A stretch of DNA of 64,000 nucleotides from Pascua guehoae (Eukaryota > Basidiomycota > Tremellomycetes > Trichosporonales > Trichosporonaceae): assembly GCA_001600415.1 (NCBI GenBank), contig BCJX01000014.1, positions 767,914 through 831,913 on the forward strand, read 5' to 3'. The translations under genes and the position numbers were made by a program. Shown here in pieces: positions 12,152 to 23,272 of the stretch. Numbering within the stretch: the stretch's first letter is position 1; every line of letters begins with the position of its first letter. The notes under the pieces are model-generated. The model made no database searches. It saw only the letters and a list, made by a program, of their open reading frames with translations, and was not told where the DNA came from.

Positions 12152-14744
12152 TCATTGTTGCTGCCCATTTAGCGACTGGATAACCTGTCCCAGCGTGCCG
12201 GGCTCGAGCGGACCGAGGTTGAGCTCTCCCTCGGTCAGCGCAGGATCAATGATCTGCTCGTGGTGGACAATGCCCTGGTCGTGCGCCAAGCTCGGGTCCA
12301 GGTTCGGATCGTGCTGAAGGCTCGGATCCAGGTTTGGGTCGTGCTGGAGGCCCTGGTCGTGCAAGGCCTGCTGCGCCTGCTCGTGGAGTGCCTGTTCTTG
12401 AAGCGCTTGGTCGTGGAGTGCCTGTTGCGTCGGGTCGTGCAAGCTCGGGTCGTGCAGGCTTTGTTCATGCAGGCTCTGCTCGTGCAGGCTCTGTTCGTGC
12501 AGGTTCTGTTCGTGCAGGTTTTGTTCGTGCAGGTTTTGCTCGTGCAGGTTTTGCTCGTGCAGGTTCTGCTCGTGCAGGCCCTGTTCGTGCAGGCTCGGGT
12601 CATGCAGGCCCTGCTCGAGCGTGTGCGGCACGTCGGGTGGTGGCAGGTGCGCAGCAAGCGCCGCGACGGCCTGCTCCTCATCCAGGCGCGCCTTTTTCTC
12701 GGCCTCGTCTTCCGTCTGTTCCGACTTGCGCTTGCGGCCAGCCTTTTTGGGTCCGTCGACAATGCCTGATGGCCCCGCAGCGGCGTCGGTCGTGGCAGCG
12801 GTAAGCTGCGCCAGCGCCTCGGGGTTGAGCCCTAGCCCGGCTGCCTCGGCCTCGCGAGCTGCACGTTCACGCATCTCCTTTGTACGCTTCCCTGGTCCAC
12901 GCCGGCGGACGGTTTCGTCGTATGTGCAGCTGATGCTGCGCTTGGCACAGTGGCCGCAGGTAGGGCGCCCACCGTCACACCTGAAGGGTATCAGCAACGC
13001 ACGGACACACGAGCATCAGAGGGGTGACTCACTTGAGCTTGCGCCCACGACAAAAGTGACAGGCCAAGACAAGCTTCTTGGGCTTTTCACCAACAACCGG
13101 TGCGACGGGGACCTCGGGTTGAGGTGCTGGAGGCGGGGCCACCGAGGCGTCGGGCATGGCGTTGCCGTTGTTCACTGGAGCCGGTACGAGAGGCATGCCG
13201 TCTGCACCCTCCGGAATGGCCTCGGGAATACCCTCAGGAACAACATTGGCAGCCTCGGCCCAATTGGACAAGGTAGTCGCAACGTGGTTGTAGTCCTCAC
13301 CGTTGGGCAGCGTGTACGTGTGGTCGGGTTGAGCAGAGACCACACCCTCCTGAACGACGGCCTGCTGCAGGCCTCCGTTAACGTCTAGGTTTGAGTAGTC
13401 GCCAGATGCAGACATGTAATCAATATGCTCGGGAAGATTGTAGAGCTGCTCAATGTTCCAACCTGCGTTGGCTGTAGCCGTATTCGCAGGAGGTTGGGCA
13501 CTGGGGTCGCTACTCTCCACAGCGGGTGGAGCTGCGGCGGGGGGCGCGGCCGCCGAAGCTGCCTCGAGCGTCTGGGCAGGCTGCACGGCATTTTGGACGG
13601 CAGCGGAGGTGGCCTCAGGCAGCTCTTCGGCCTTGACCGCCGTCGACGCCGGCTGGCCGGCGGGGCTCGATGGGGCCGACAGGGCGGATATTGTTGACGG
13701 GGTCGGGTACAGGTAGAAGGGTTTGCCGGTGCGGTCACCGGCGCCGAACAGTTGGACGGACTCGGTCGGTGAGATGGGCTGGAACGAGGCGTGTGTCGAC
13801 GCGTGTGGGCTTACGGAGGAATGTCGACGGACGTGCGCAGAGTATGATGTCTGTGGCGTAGTGTGCGGCCGCGGTGACCACTGTTCGTGGGCAAAGTTGG
13901 GGATGGGAAGTGCAAGTTCAAACGACCCGTTTGACGGGAGAGGTGCCGTGTAAGGAGGCGAGGGATAGTAGTGGGCACCTTGGGTAGATGTTGTGCGGGT
14001 GAGGGCAGGAGGGGAGAGTGCAATGGGGGGAGGCCGCACGCGATGCAGGCGTTTTAGAACAGGCTTTTGGTCCTCGTCAGTAGTGACGATATCCGATGGC
14101 CAGCCTAGTACTAGGACAAGTTAGCATCGAGCTTTGACACGATACCATTTGATGTTGGTTGTGGATTCATATGGATACTCACCAACTGGTGGTTGTGATG
14201 AGGGTGGGGGCGGCGGTAGATGGGCCGGGAACGCGGGGCCAAGTGCTGCCGGCGGTGTGTGGACGGGAGCAAGACGGACGCCAGGGGCGCCGCGGTGGAG
14301 GTGGTGGGAACGGGCGGGTGGATGGCCAGGGAGTTGTGCCTGTTGATGATGATACTGGGTGACCGAACGGTGGTACGCAGGGGCGGGGCGGTGTTGATAG
14401 ACGTGCTGGTCACTGTAGATGATGATGCCAGGAGAGTGGATGTGACTGCTGCTACAGTTGCTGCTGCTGCTGCTGCTACGACGTGCGATATAGCTTGTAT
14501 CTGTTGTCGTCGGCGACGCGTAGGGCACGAGGCGCTGACCGGCCTGTTGGGCCTGGTGGGCCGCGTGATGTTGTTGCTCTGCCTGTTGGGGGTGCCACCA
14601 AGGATGATGCTGCTGGGGCTCGTGCTGCTGCTGGGCGGAGACGGCGGGGGCGGGGGCGGATGCAGATGGGGGGTGCTGGGAGTGGTGATGGAGAGGAGCG
14701 GTATCAGAAGTTGACGACGGGGGTATTGTGGTCGCGGCCACCAT
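12152..14744 (-). CDS. Zn(II)2Cys6 transcription factor with LHEQN repeats (3 exons, 820 aa)
   Basis: Fungal-specific DNA-binding regulator, presumed nuclear. Exons: 14744-14183, 14104-13033, 12980-12152; phases close to 820 residues. The binuclear zinc cluster is complete and spans the second splice junction: cysteines 536, 539, 546, 553, 556 and 563 give exactly C-x2-C-x6-C-x6-C-x2-C-x6-C, followed by the basic stretch RRRGPGKRTKE. Unusually the cluster lies in the middle of the protein. The N-terminal half is rich in Q, H, P and S, with a conserved-looking PPVGWPSD block across the first intron. After the cluster comes a KKAGRKRK nuclear-localisation-like patch and then an acidic/glutamine tail with at least nine consecutive LHEQ(N/S/G) pentapeptides. 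No fungal_trans middle homology domain was recognised. The start at 14744 is preferred because the frame upstream (to 15095) is arginine-rich and looks untranslated. Targets are unknown. Confidence 0.85.
12430..12610. repeat. 15-bp coding minisatellite in the transcription factor
   Basis: On the plus strand the unit is about CTCGTGCAGGTTTTG, repeated roughly ten times with point differences. On the coding (minus) strand it writes LHEQG, five LHEQN and three LHEQS units, then decays into HDPSL/HDPTQ variants. The period of 15 keeps frame. Confidence 0.9.
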
Positions 14745-17700
14745 CCTTCTTAAAAAGATTCCGTCAAACGTCCCCAAACAACGGGCAAGCCGGGTGCCGC
14801 TGGTTGGCGGCTGGCGGGGGTTGCGTGGGTCGGGAGGCACGTTCACGCGGCAGAGCAGCCTGGGGGCGAGGTGGGCTAGCGTCTTTGAATTGTTTTTCGT
14901 ATTTTTTACGATTTTGTGTTTCCTCGGCGTTTTCACCCTGTGGCGGAAGCGAATTCTGCCGTGATTTTCAATTTCGACCCACGAGGCGACCACGAGGCAC
15001 CTGGTGACACCGTGTGCAGCGACGGGGCGCGGGGCGGCGGTTGACAAGATGACCACGAGTTGCGTCACGCGTCGTCGGTGTCGCGTCGAGAACAATTCAA
15101 CAACTTGACAACGCGTGATGTGACGGACCGTAACGTGGGGATGAGCCGATGGATGCGGATCAACCAGATCACTACCGAGGTCGTATCGAACTGTCGAGCT
15201 GACTTGCGATCAAAATCGTAGGGCAAAGTGGGTTCAGAAGCTCGGAAGAGTGTTGCTGTCCGAAGGGATCGGGTAAGCGTTGGGAGGGTTCTGAACGGTG
15301 GCACGGCAGAGCAAGGCGGGGAGGCGCGGGGCGTGTGGGTTGATATGATGAGGGTGCGAGTGGGAGGATGGTAATACGGATGGTGGAAGGAGAAGAAGAA
15401 ACCAGTTCAAGAAATAGGGCGAGACGATGATATGTGTGTGTGTGTGATGGCAAGCCTTGAACGTCTGTTGGCCTGAAAGCGGTTGAACTGGTTAGCATCA
15501 CAGTTGTTCGAGGGCGAGGTGACACGAGTTTTAACCAAAAGACAAAGGAGGATGTGGGGCTACACGCGCCCCGCACCAGATGTGACAACATGGGGTGGGG
15601 CGAGGCAAACGAGGACAATGGCGTCTCCTCTGCTCGCACGCCATGCCTGCTGCCTGCTGTGCACATACAGCACACATCCCGTACACACGTACACACATAC
15701 AAAAGGTGTCTCGACAGAGTGCCCAGAGATTCCGGGGGGTGACTGTCATGGCAGATTTGACCGACTTGCGAGTTTGCACGGGCTTGGGTGTCCCGCATGG
15801 CCGCATGGTCTTGACAGTAGTGCCTCAAAGTCGCCACGAAGTTGCCACAAGGCCCTTTGCATTGTCTGTTCATGGCTGGCATGGCTGCAAGGGGCTTGCG
15901 TGGCGGAAACGGCAGTGGCGAGTGGCGAATGGCCACAAAGGGGGCCCGAGCGTGGGGCGCCAGAAGAAAAGGCGGGAGGGGGTTGCAAACAACAATAAGA
16001 GAAGCCACACTTCGACGACAACACCAACGCCATCAGTCTATGACCCACGCCACCCCAACACAGCACAGCACAGCAGGGCGAGGGTTCCGGCTAGTGCGAC
16101 CGGACCCGCTCGTCCGCTCAATGTGACTGTGTTGCTGTCCTGCCGTTGGTTGCAGATTACCCATCCTCGCCCATGATCTCATAATCCCTTTGGCCGCTGG
16201 TGGCCCTCGTGCGCGTGACGTGGCTGTTGTGTGCGTGTGTTCCGAGCACCCACACCGAGCATGGTACCCAAGCCGTCCTTTGAGGGTACATCCTTCGGTC
16301 CCGATCCGAGTCCGCACACTGCCGCTACTCTATTGTTCTCGGGGAATCGCGTACCTACGGACCATGACGAATGCTGCAAACACCGCCGAACAGCGCCGAT
16401 AACGGCGCCGATACCAGCGGTACAGGAATGAGCTGGGAGGGCGGCAACGGGACGCACCGAGGTGGCGCCGAACGTCTTTTTTTCCGCCACAAACCCAGCA
16501 CCATTCGCAATGGCACATGAGGCGCCGATGGTACAGCATGGCCTTTTCGTGCGCTTTGTGGCGGCTGGCTTTTGTCCGTGCCAGTCCCTTCCTTTAACAA
16601 ATGTTGGGTAAGCCCCTCCCCAACAAGCTCAGCGCCACTCCGCCAGCGCACGGAAAGGCGCTCGTGCTTCCCCACGGGCCCTCGCGCCACTTGACAGATG
16701 GCAGCACGATTACATTCCCTACTGAACCCATGTGAGGATAAGCCGTCCCCTGGGGATACCCTGAGCGGACTGTTCCGTGGTCACTATTGTCCTCACTAGC
16801 CATTATTATTCGCCGACATGGGTATCATACTTCCTGTGCGGAACACAAGCGGAGCATAGACGAGACATGTGGCGTCCTCTTGGATTTCCCGGTCTACACG
16901 TGTTTGGCATGAGAACGGTAGGTAGCGAGAATCGCTCGCTAGCGGCTGCCAATGGGCGGTCCTTTCCCCCCTGTTGAACTAGGTGCCACAATGCCACAAG
17001 GCCAAGGAATTGGGACGGGGCGGTGGCTTGCGGGCCGAGACTCTTCGTATGCCTACTAAGCGTGGTGTGCAAGTTGGTGAGGTGGGGAACCCTGTGCAGT
17101 CCAGTTGCGGTGCTACGTTTCACAGATAGCGCCACGTAGGCCACGGCTGTGGTAGTTTGGAGCAACAGCGTACACAGTTGCACAGTGACTTAGCTGAACC
17201 ACTCACCCGGACTGACATGACACATTGGCAGGCCGTTCAGCTAGCCAACCAACAAGCGACAGCGGTGACATGGAGATGAGAAGATACACGGACGGGCAGC
17301 GGCTGTGCCACTGACGCCTGTCTGCCCTGGCGGCGCACGCGGACGGGGCGCCATTGTGCACTGGGCAGTTCCTCGCAAGGGCACATCATGCTAGAAGCAA
17401 CAGAATCGGGGGTGCGTTACTCCACGCTGTGCCGTTGCAAGCACAGGAAGGATGGGACGCAGGTGCCTTTCCTTGCGATCTTTCCAGATGCACACCGAAA
17501 AAGCTTTATTGTATTGTGCAGGTGGCATTACAATACTGCGGTAAGCGTCAACTGGGCTCGGTGTAGGTGCTAATAATTCTGACGTCCTGAGCAAGCCACA
17601 TGTGTCATTGACGGGCAGCCCAGCGACGAAGCCCTCGACTGGCCGAACACATCATTGCGTGGCCCAAATAGTTGACTGACAATGATCAGGTGGAAACGTG

Positions 17701-19766
17701 AGAATCACTAGCGAGACAAGACAACACGACCGCGTAGCGGCGTGGAGGCGTGGAGGCGTCAAGTTGGCCGTAATATCGGATCCTGAGTGGCGCGCAGAGC
17801 TGTCCAATGACCTCAGATTCCTGGACCATGGGGCAAGCCCAAGGTATCGAATGACGCGAAGGGAACCGTGCACCAGGAAATAAAGGGGAATGCTCAACAA
17901 CGCGTAGAACACATGACCACCCACGGTTCGGCTGCTTGGGGGCAGGATAGGCTGGTTGGACTCATGTTGCTCACATTTCTCAGGTAGCAGGCCCGTGCCC
18001 CCTGCGAACTCCTTTACAAGATAGCACATTCTCCGAACATGTCGAGATCTCGGGTCGAGACTATTAAGGTTTGGGGGGTTGATTCTCGTCTGTGCGAATG
18101 GACGAGACAGCAAGGGGGCCTGGGGCGGGGTAATTACTGGGGTGTCAGAAGCGGCGCCATCTGTGTTAGACGACCTCGTGTCAACGTGCGACAGGACAGG
18201 AGAGAAAAAAAAAATGCAGAGCGGGAGCCACCCCCCAAGAATTAGTCAGCGGTATGGTTGGGAGCGCTCTTGGGCTGCAACTCTTACACCTCACGGTACG
18301 TTGTAAGCTAGACTGGGTAACGAGACAGACTTCTCAAGAAGTGGAACAAGCCGAAGCGCAGCATCTTGTCGGGTGGGGACCTCACTCTTTTCGTACAGCA
18401 CACCTTGAAACTGCTCGCTACCAGCCACAGCCAACTGTGACCTGTATGAGACAAGTCAGATCTGATACCCATCAACTCTTGATGGAGATTGGCTCGCTTG
18501 AAATCGTACTTTCTGGTGTTTCGTTGCACTGGAACCTTCAACCGATACAAATCTGCGTGCACGATTACCCGCCACAATGGCGAAACCAAACCCGGACTGT
18601 CAGTTGAAAATATCTGACGCTTTCGGCTGTGTTAAAAATCGGGGCATCTCGCAAGTACTGGTGTAATCGGCTGTCTCGTTCACATGTGTATCAGGATTAA
18701 GCGAGAGCCTTGTGTTGGTTTATGTTGCCTGTGGCGTGAGATTCGATGCAACAGAGGTCGTCCATGGGAACTAGTCCGATTATCTCCTTGTCTCGACATA
18801 TATCGGTAGTGAGATCTGAGGGAGATAGAGTCCCATTGGTCAATGGTGATGATAGACATTTTCGAAGGAAATGCCCGCGATAGCAATCAGCTGCCACTTT
18901 CAAGATGGAAGAAAACGTGCCATCGCACCAGCATTCGAACGTTTGAGATACACCAATGGAACCACAGTCGTTTTTTTTTCCCTTGCTGAGCAACACTTTG
19001 TCAAGCGCGATGGACCTCTGTGCCTTCCCTGCCCGCCCGACTTGACCAGGTGTACCACATGCAATCCATTAGCGAGCATACAATGGCCAGAACAAGAAAC
19101 AGTCCAGTTGTGCACAAGAGCACGGTCATGAACGATCCATATGCATTTTCTAATGATCTCATCGTAAGAAAACGGTGGGACTATTGCAGAATCAGCCCCT
19201 CACGACTAACTTGATCAGTGTGGTGCATTCGAGAACGAGGCATTAGACTGGTGGCGAAAAGTGCCACATGCCACACTAGCAATGCCCATTGGCGTCTCTG
19301 GGGTGACCTTCCACAGCCCTCGCATGGGCTCCAGTATCCATCATCATACCCCTAGAATGCCAGCTGCCACATTACCATCATGTGCACGGCATGCATCTCG
19401 GGTCGCACATGTACATATGTGCATGCGTCGCTGCTGGCTTGCTTGCATCCGATCCGGAATGCCACAGCTTACACGTGATGGTGACATGTGGCACAATCGT
19501 ATAACGCCGGGATTTGATTCCGCTGACCGTCGGCGACGGATTTGCCTCCGCTTTGCCACTCGGCCGCCTCGGGGGTCTACGAAGTCTGGATGAAGTCGGG
19601 GGTGGTGCCGAGTCTCTGGCGGCGACACGCAGGTGTCAAACGACGTCGAACTCTGCCTTTTGCGCGACTCGCGACTTCGATATCCTTCCATTTTCGCAAC
19701 ACCACACATTCCTTTTCCGGGACACGGCACAGCGCCAAGCACCAATCCCCCCACCCCCGCTCGGCC
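14745..19766. other. Gene-poor 5 kb region between transcription factor and AFG3
   Basis: Holds the leader/promoter of the minus-strand transcription factor and the upstream region of AFG3. Many short open frames occur, the longest on the minus strand at 15172-16008, but they are overlapped by equally long frames on other strands and lack splice logic. A (GT)n-like stretch lies at 15430-15446. No tRNA or transposon was recognised. A non-coding RNA or a very diverged gene cannot be excluded. Confidence 0.5.
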
Positions 19767-22333
19767 ATGTTCCGCCTCCCGCTGCGCCGCATCGCGGCTC
19801 GGCGCGCGCCCTTTGGCGTCAAGGCATTCTCTCCGGCCCCGTTCTCGCCCCTTCTCTCGGCTTCGCGCGCGTATGCGACGCCAACGGGTCAGCCCCGCCC
19901 GTCGCACAATACGCCTCCTCCTGCCGGCCTCGAATCTGTGTTTGGCGGTGCGGACAAGCCGCGTCCAGGAGTCGGCGCGGCAAAGCCTCCCGGATCAAAG
20001 CCTTCCGAGCCCCACCGCGCACCGGGGGAGCCAGACGGCGAGAAGTCGGACTGGAAGGAGCAGCCCGAGGAAGACGACGATGGAGGTAGCTGGAAGGAGC
20101 GCAGACCGCGCCTGAGTGATTCGCAGAAGAAGAAGGTGGCTACGGGCGGTGGCGGCGGTGGAAGCGGCGGAGGTGGTGGTGGTGCCGGTGGACCAGGAGG
20201 ACCGTTTGGAAACTTGACGCCAAACCAGATCCTCCTCGCTGTTCTCTCGTGAGTCGCGCCAGAGTGTTGTGGATCTAGCGTGTGCTAACAAGCAATAGCA
20301 CCTATGCTCTCTACTCTCTCACTGCGCCAGGCGACGCTCGCTCCCGCGAAATTACATGGCAAGAATTGTGAGTACCAAGTGTCTGTCACCTGGGCGAGAT
20401 GTGTGCAGCCCAGCGCTGACCAGCTAGCCGCAACTCGCTCCTTGCGCGCGGCCTTGTCTCGTCGCTCGAGGTTGTGAACCGCACCCGCGTCCGCGTTTAC
20501 CTGCACAATCCCATCCCTTCCTCGTCTGGCGGTGTGACCCCGTCAACCTCTGGCACACAATCGCTGCCTGGACCGGCCCACGGACCGGCGCCGTACACGT
20601 TCACCATCGGTTCGCTCGAGGCGTTTGAGTCGCAGCTCAAGGATGCGCAGGACGAGCTCGGCATCCCGGCCGCGGAGCGCGTGCCCGTCTCATACCACGA
20701 CGAGACGTCTGCGTTCCAGATGGCCATGCACTTTGCGCCTACGCTCCTGATCGCCGGTCTGTTGCTGTGGATGGCGCGCAGGACATCAGGTGGTGTCGGC
20801 GGCGGACCAGGCGGTGGCATCTTTGGCGTCGGCAAGTCCAAGGCCAAGATGTTCAACCACGAGGACGCTGTCAAGGTCCGCTTCCGCGACGTTGCGGGCA
20901 TGGACGAGGCAAAGGAGGAGATCATGGAGTTTGTCAAGTTCCTCAAGGAGCCGAGCAAGTACGAGAAGCTTGGTGCCAAGATTCCCCGCGGTGCCATTCT
21001 CTCTGGCCCGCCCGGTACCGGTAAGACGCTGCTTGCCAAGGCGACTGCGGGCGAGGCAAAGGTGCCGTTCCTGTCCGTCTCGGGTTCCGAGTTTGTGGAG
21101 ATGTTTGTCGGTGTCGGCCCCTCGCGTGTGCGCGACCTGTTTGCGACGGCGCGCAAGAACGCCCCCTGCATCATCTTTATCGACGAGATTGACGCCATCG
21201 GTAAGGCGCGTGGCAAGGGCGGCCAGTTTGGCGGCAACGACGAGCGCGAGTCGACGCTCAACCAGCTCCTCGTCGAGATGGACGGTTTCAGCACCAAGGA
21301 GCACATTGTGGTGCTTGCTGGTACCAACCGTGCCGACGTTCTGGACCCGGCGTTGATGCGTCCCGGCCGTTTCGACCGTCATATCGCCATTGACCGCCCC
21401 GACATTTCCGGCCGCCGGCAGATCTTCAAGGTCCACCTCGGCCCGATCACGCTCAGCCCCACGCTGACGCTCGACGCCATTGCGGAGAAGCTCGCGCTCC
21501 TCACACCGGGCTTTTCGGGTGCCGACATTGCCAACGTGTGTAACGAGGGTGCGCTTCGTGCTGCGCGCCGCGGCGGCGACTCGGTGACAGAGGAGGACTT
21601 TGACGGTGCGATCGAGCGTGTGATTGCCGGTCTTGAGCGCAAGAGCCGCGTGCTCGGACAGCTCGAGAAGAAGACGGTCGCCTACCACGAGGCGGGCCAC
21701 GCCGTCTGTGGCTGGTTCCTCGAGTACGCCGACCCTCTGCTCAAGGTGTCGATCATTCCCCGCGGCGTCGGCGCCCTCGGCTACGCGCAGTACCTGCCCA
21801 AGGAGCGCTTCCTGTTCTCCACCCAGCAGCTCATGGACCGCATGTGCATGACGCTCGGTGGCCGTGTCGCCGAGGAAATCTTCTTTGGTCAGATTACGAC
21901 GGGTGCCCAGGACGACCTGCAAAAGATTACAAAGATGGCGTTTGAGGTGTGTGCCAACTATGGCATGAACCCCGAGATTGGCCCGATTTCGTACGGCAAC
22001 AAGGAGCAGCAGGGCGAGTCGTTCCAGAAGCCGTTTAGCGAGGCGACTGCGCAGGCCCTCGACCAGGCTGTCCGCAAGATGGTCGTCGACGCGCACAAGC
22101 GCACCACCGAGCTCCTCACAAAGCACAAGGACGACGTCGAAAAGGTCGCAAAGCTGCTCCTGGAAAAGGAGGTGATTACGCGCGAGGACATGCACAATCT
22201 CCTCGGCAAGCGTCCGTTTGAGCACGCCGACGAGATGGACGTGTACATTGAAAAGCAGCTCGACTCGAAGAAGGCCGAGGGAGACAAGCCAGAGGACAAG
22301 CCCGAGGACAAGGACGAGAGCGGCAAGGTGTGA
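19767..22333 (+). CDS. AFG3: Mitochondrial m-AAA protease subunit, AFG3/YTA10 (3 exons, 818 aa)
   Basis: Zinc metalloprotease of the FtsH family, built into the mitochondrial inner membrane with its active site in the matrix. It degrades misassembled membrane proteins and processes ribosomal protein bL32. Exons: 19767-20248, 20299-20367, 20428-22333. The N-terminus is arginine-rich and hydroxylated ([16 protein letters not shown]), as in a mitochondrial presequence, followed by a charged linker and a glycine run. Two membrane segments fall near residues 153-172 and 280-300, flanking the intermembrane FtsH_ext domain. AAA core: Walker A GPPGTGKT at 377-384, Walker [12 protein letters not shown], then GTNRADVLD. 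Protease: HEAGH at 604-608 with the downstream Asp ligand near 679. The lysine/glutamate-rich C-terminal tail and the TWQEF/LEVVN block fit AFG3/YTA10/AFG3L2 better than YTA12; assignment between the two paralogues is by eye. Confidence 0.93.
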
Positions 22334-23272
22334 GTACTGTGACAGCGAGCGCAGCGAGCTGGAGCGAGGGGATTGTTCTGTCCAGCTAGTCACCCGAGCT
22401 GGAGCGAGAACCGCTCTGTGCAGCTCGTCACTGTCCCACCCTTGTGATACCATCGAACCTGCAGCTGACACACAGTCCCGAGGGCCCCCAGCCTTCACTC
22501 GCGATGAAGAAGACGGAGTTGGACCTGTAGACGCGCAGCTGGCATTGGTATCACCGTACATTACTGCATCACACTGGAGAATGTCACACCCTTCTTGACA
22601 CATCGAGTAAGGGTGTCGAGGTTGCAGGAGAGAACGTCGTCTGGGGACTGACTCTTGAGGCTGGACTGTGGAGCTGGACGGACTCGGAAGAGCTCAGACA
22701 GTCGATGGTTTTGGGCATTGCGGCCATGCATGGCGCATGCAGCGTCTTGTTCATCGGTGGTATCGTCACATCTCGTGCTTGTGCGCTCTGGCATCTTCCG
22801 GATATACAACCGGCAGTTCTTGTTCTGGACGGCGAAGAGTTAGTCATCATGACGTCCAGGAGCTGTGCCTGTGCTCTCCCCGACTGCAGGCGCTTTTCGT
22901 GGGAGTTGCCCAACTGCTGTGTATGCTGTATCCTGGCTGTCCTAGGCTGCTGCATCCTTGGCTGCATGCTAGTGTGTGGTGAGGATGGAAAAATCTCGCT
23001 GCCGTCGTTTACGAGGCACGGCTGCAGAGTAACATTATTACCGGGCCGGCAACTTCCGAGTCGCCCAAGTGGAGGTGGGCCACCTCCCATGCCTCTCACA
23101 GGCCGTGTCTCGTGTCATGACGCAACAGTTATCTATCCCACGACACCAGCCGGCTTACTTTTACATCTCGTTCGTTTTCCCCTCCACAGCATCCCCAGCA
23201 TCCCCAGCATCGACGGCATCGACGCCATCTACAGCATCGACGGAAAACAGAAAAACAACAGCCACAGCAACC
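22334..23272. other. Spacer after AFG3 with imperfect inverted GAGCTGGAGCGAG repeats
   Basis: Just after the AFG3 stop, 22338-22435 carries GAGCTGGAGCGAG twice, between GTGAC and GTCAC-type inverted segments that could fold at the RNA 3' end. Further on, 23188-23245 has a 9-bp repeat (CAGCATCCC, then CATCGACGG) that probably belongs to the leader of the next gene. An open frame at 22705-23412 is cysteine-rich and runs into the next gene in another frame; I do not believe it. Confidence 0.5.

Noticed and set aside
14121..15095. Longer N-terminus for the transcription factor starting at 15095.
   Set aside because: The added stretch is basic and unlike the rest of the protein; the ATG at 14744 is a better start.
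15172..16008. Minus-strand open frame of 278 codons upstream of the transcription factor.
   Set aside because: No homology, start or splice support, low-complexity composition, and overlapping frames on the other strand.
17770..17860. Possible tRNA promoter boxes (GTGGCGCGCAGAG and GGTATCGAATGA).
   Set aside because: No T-arm or acceptor pairing could be formed.
19767..22333. Assignment of the m-AAA protease to YTA12 instead of AFG3/YTA10.
   Set aside because: C-terminal lysine/glutamate tail, TWQEF and LEVVN blocks match AFG3/AFG3L2 more closely, though a phylogeny would be decisive.
20786..22603. Minus-strand open frame of 605 codons.
   Set aside because: It is the antisense of AFG3 exon 3; codon bias of the true gene keeps the reverse frame open.
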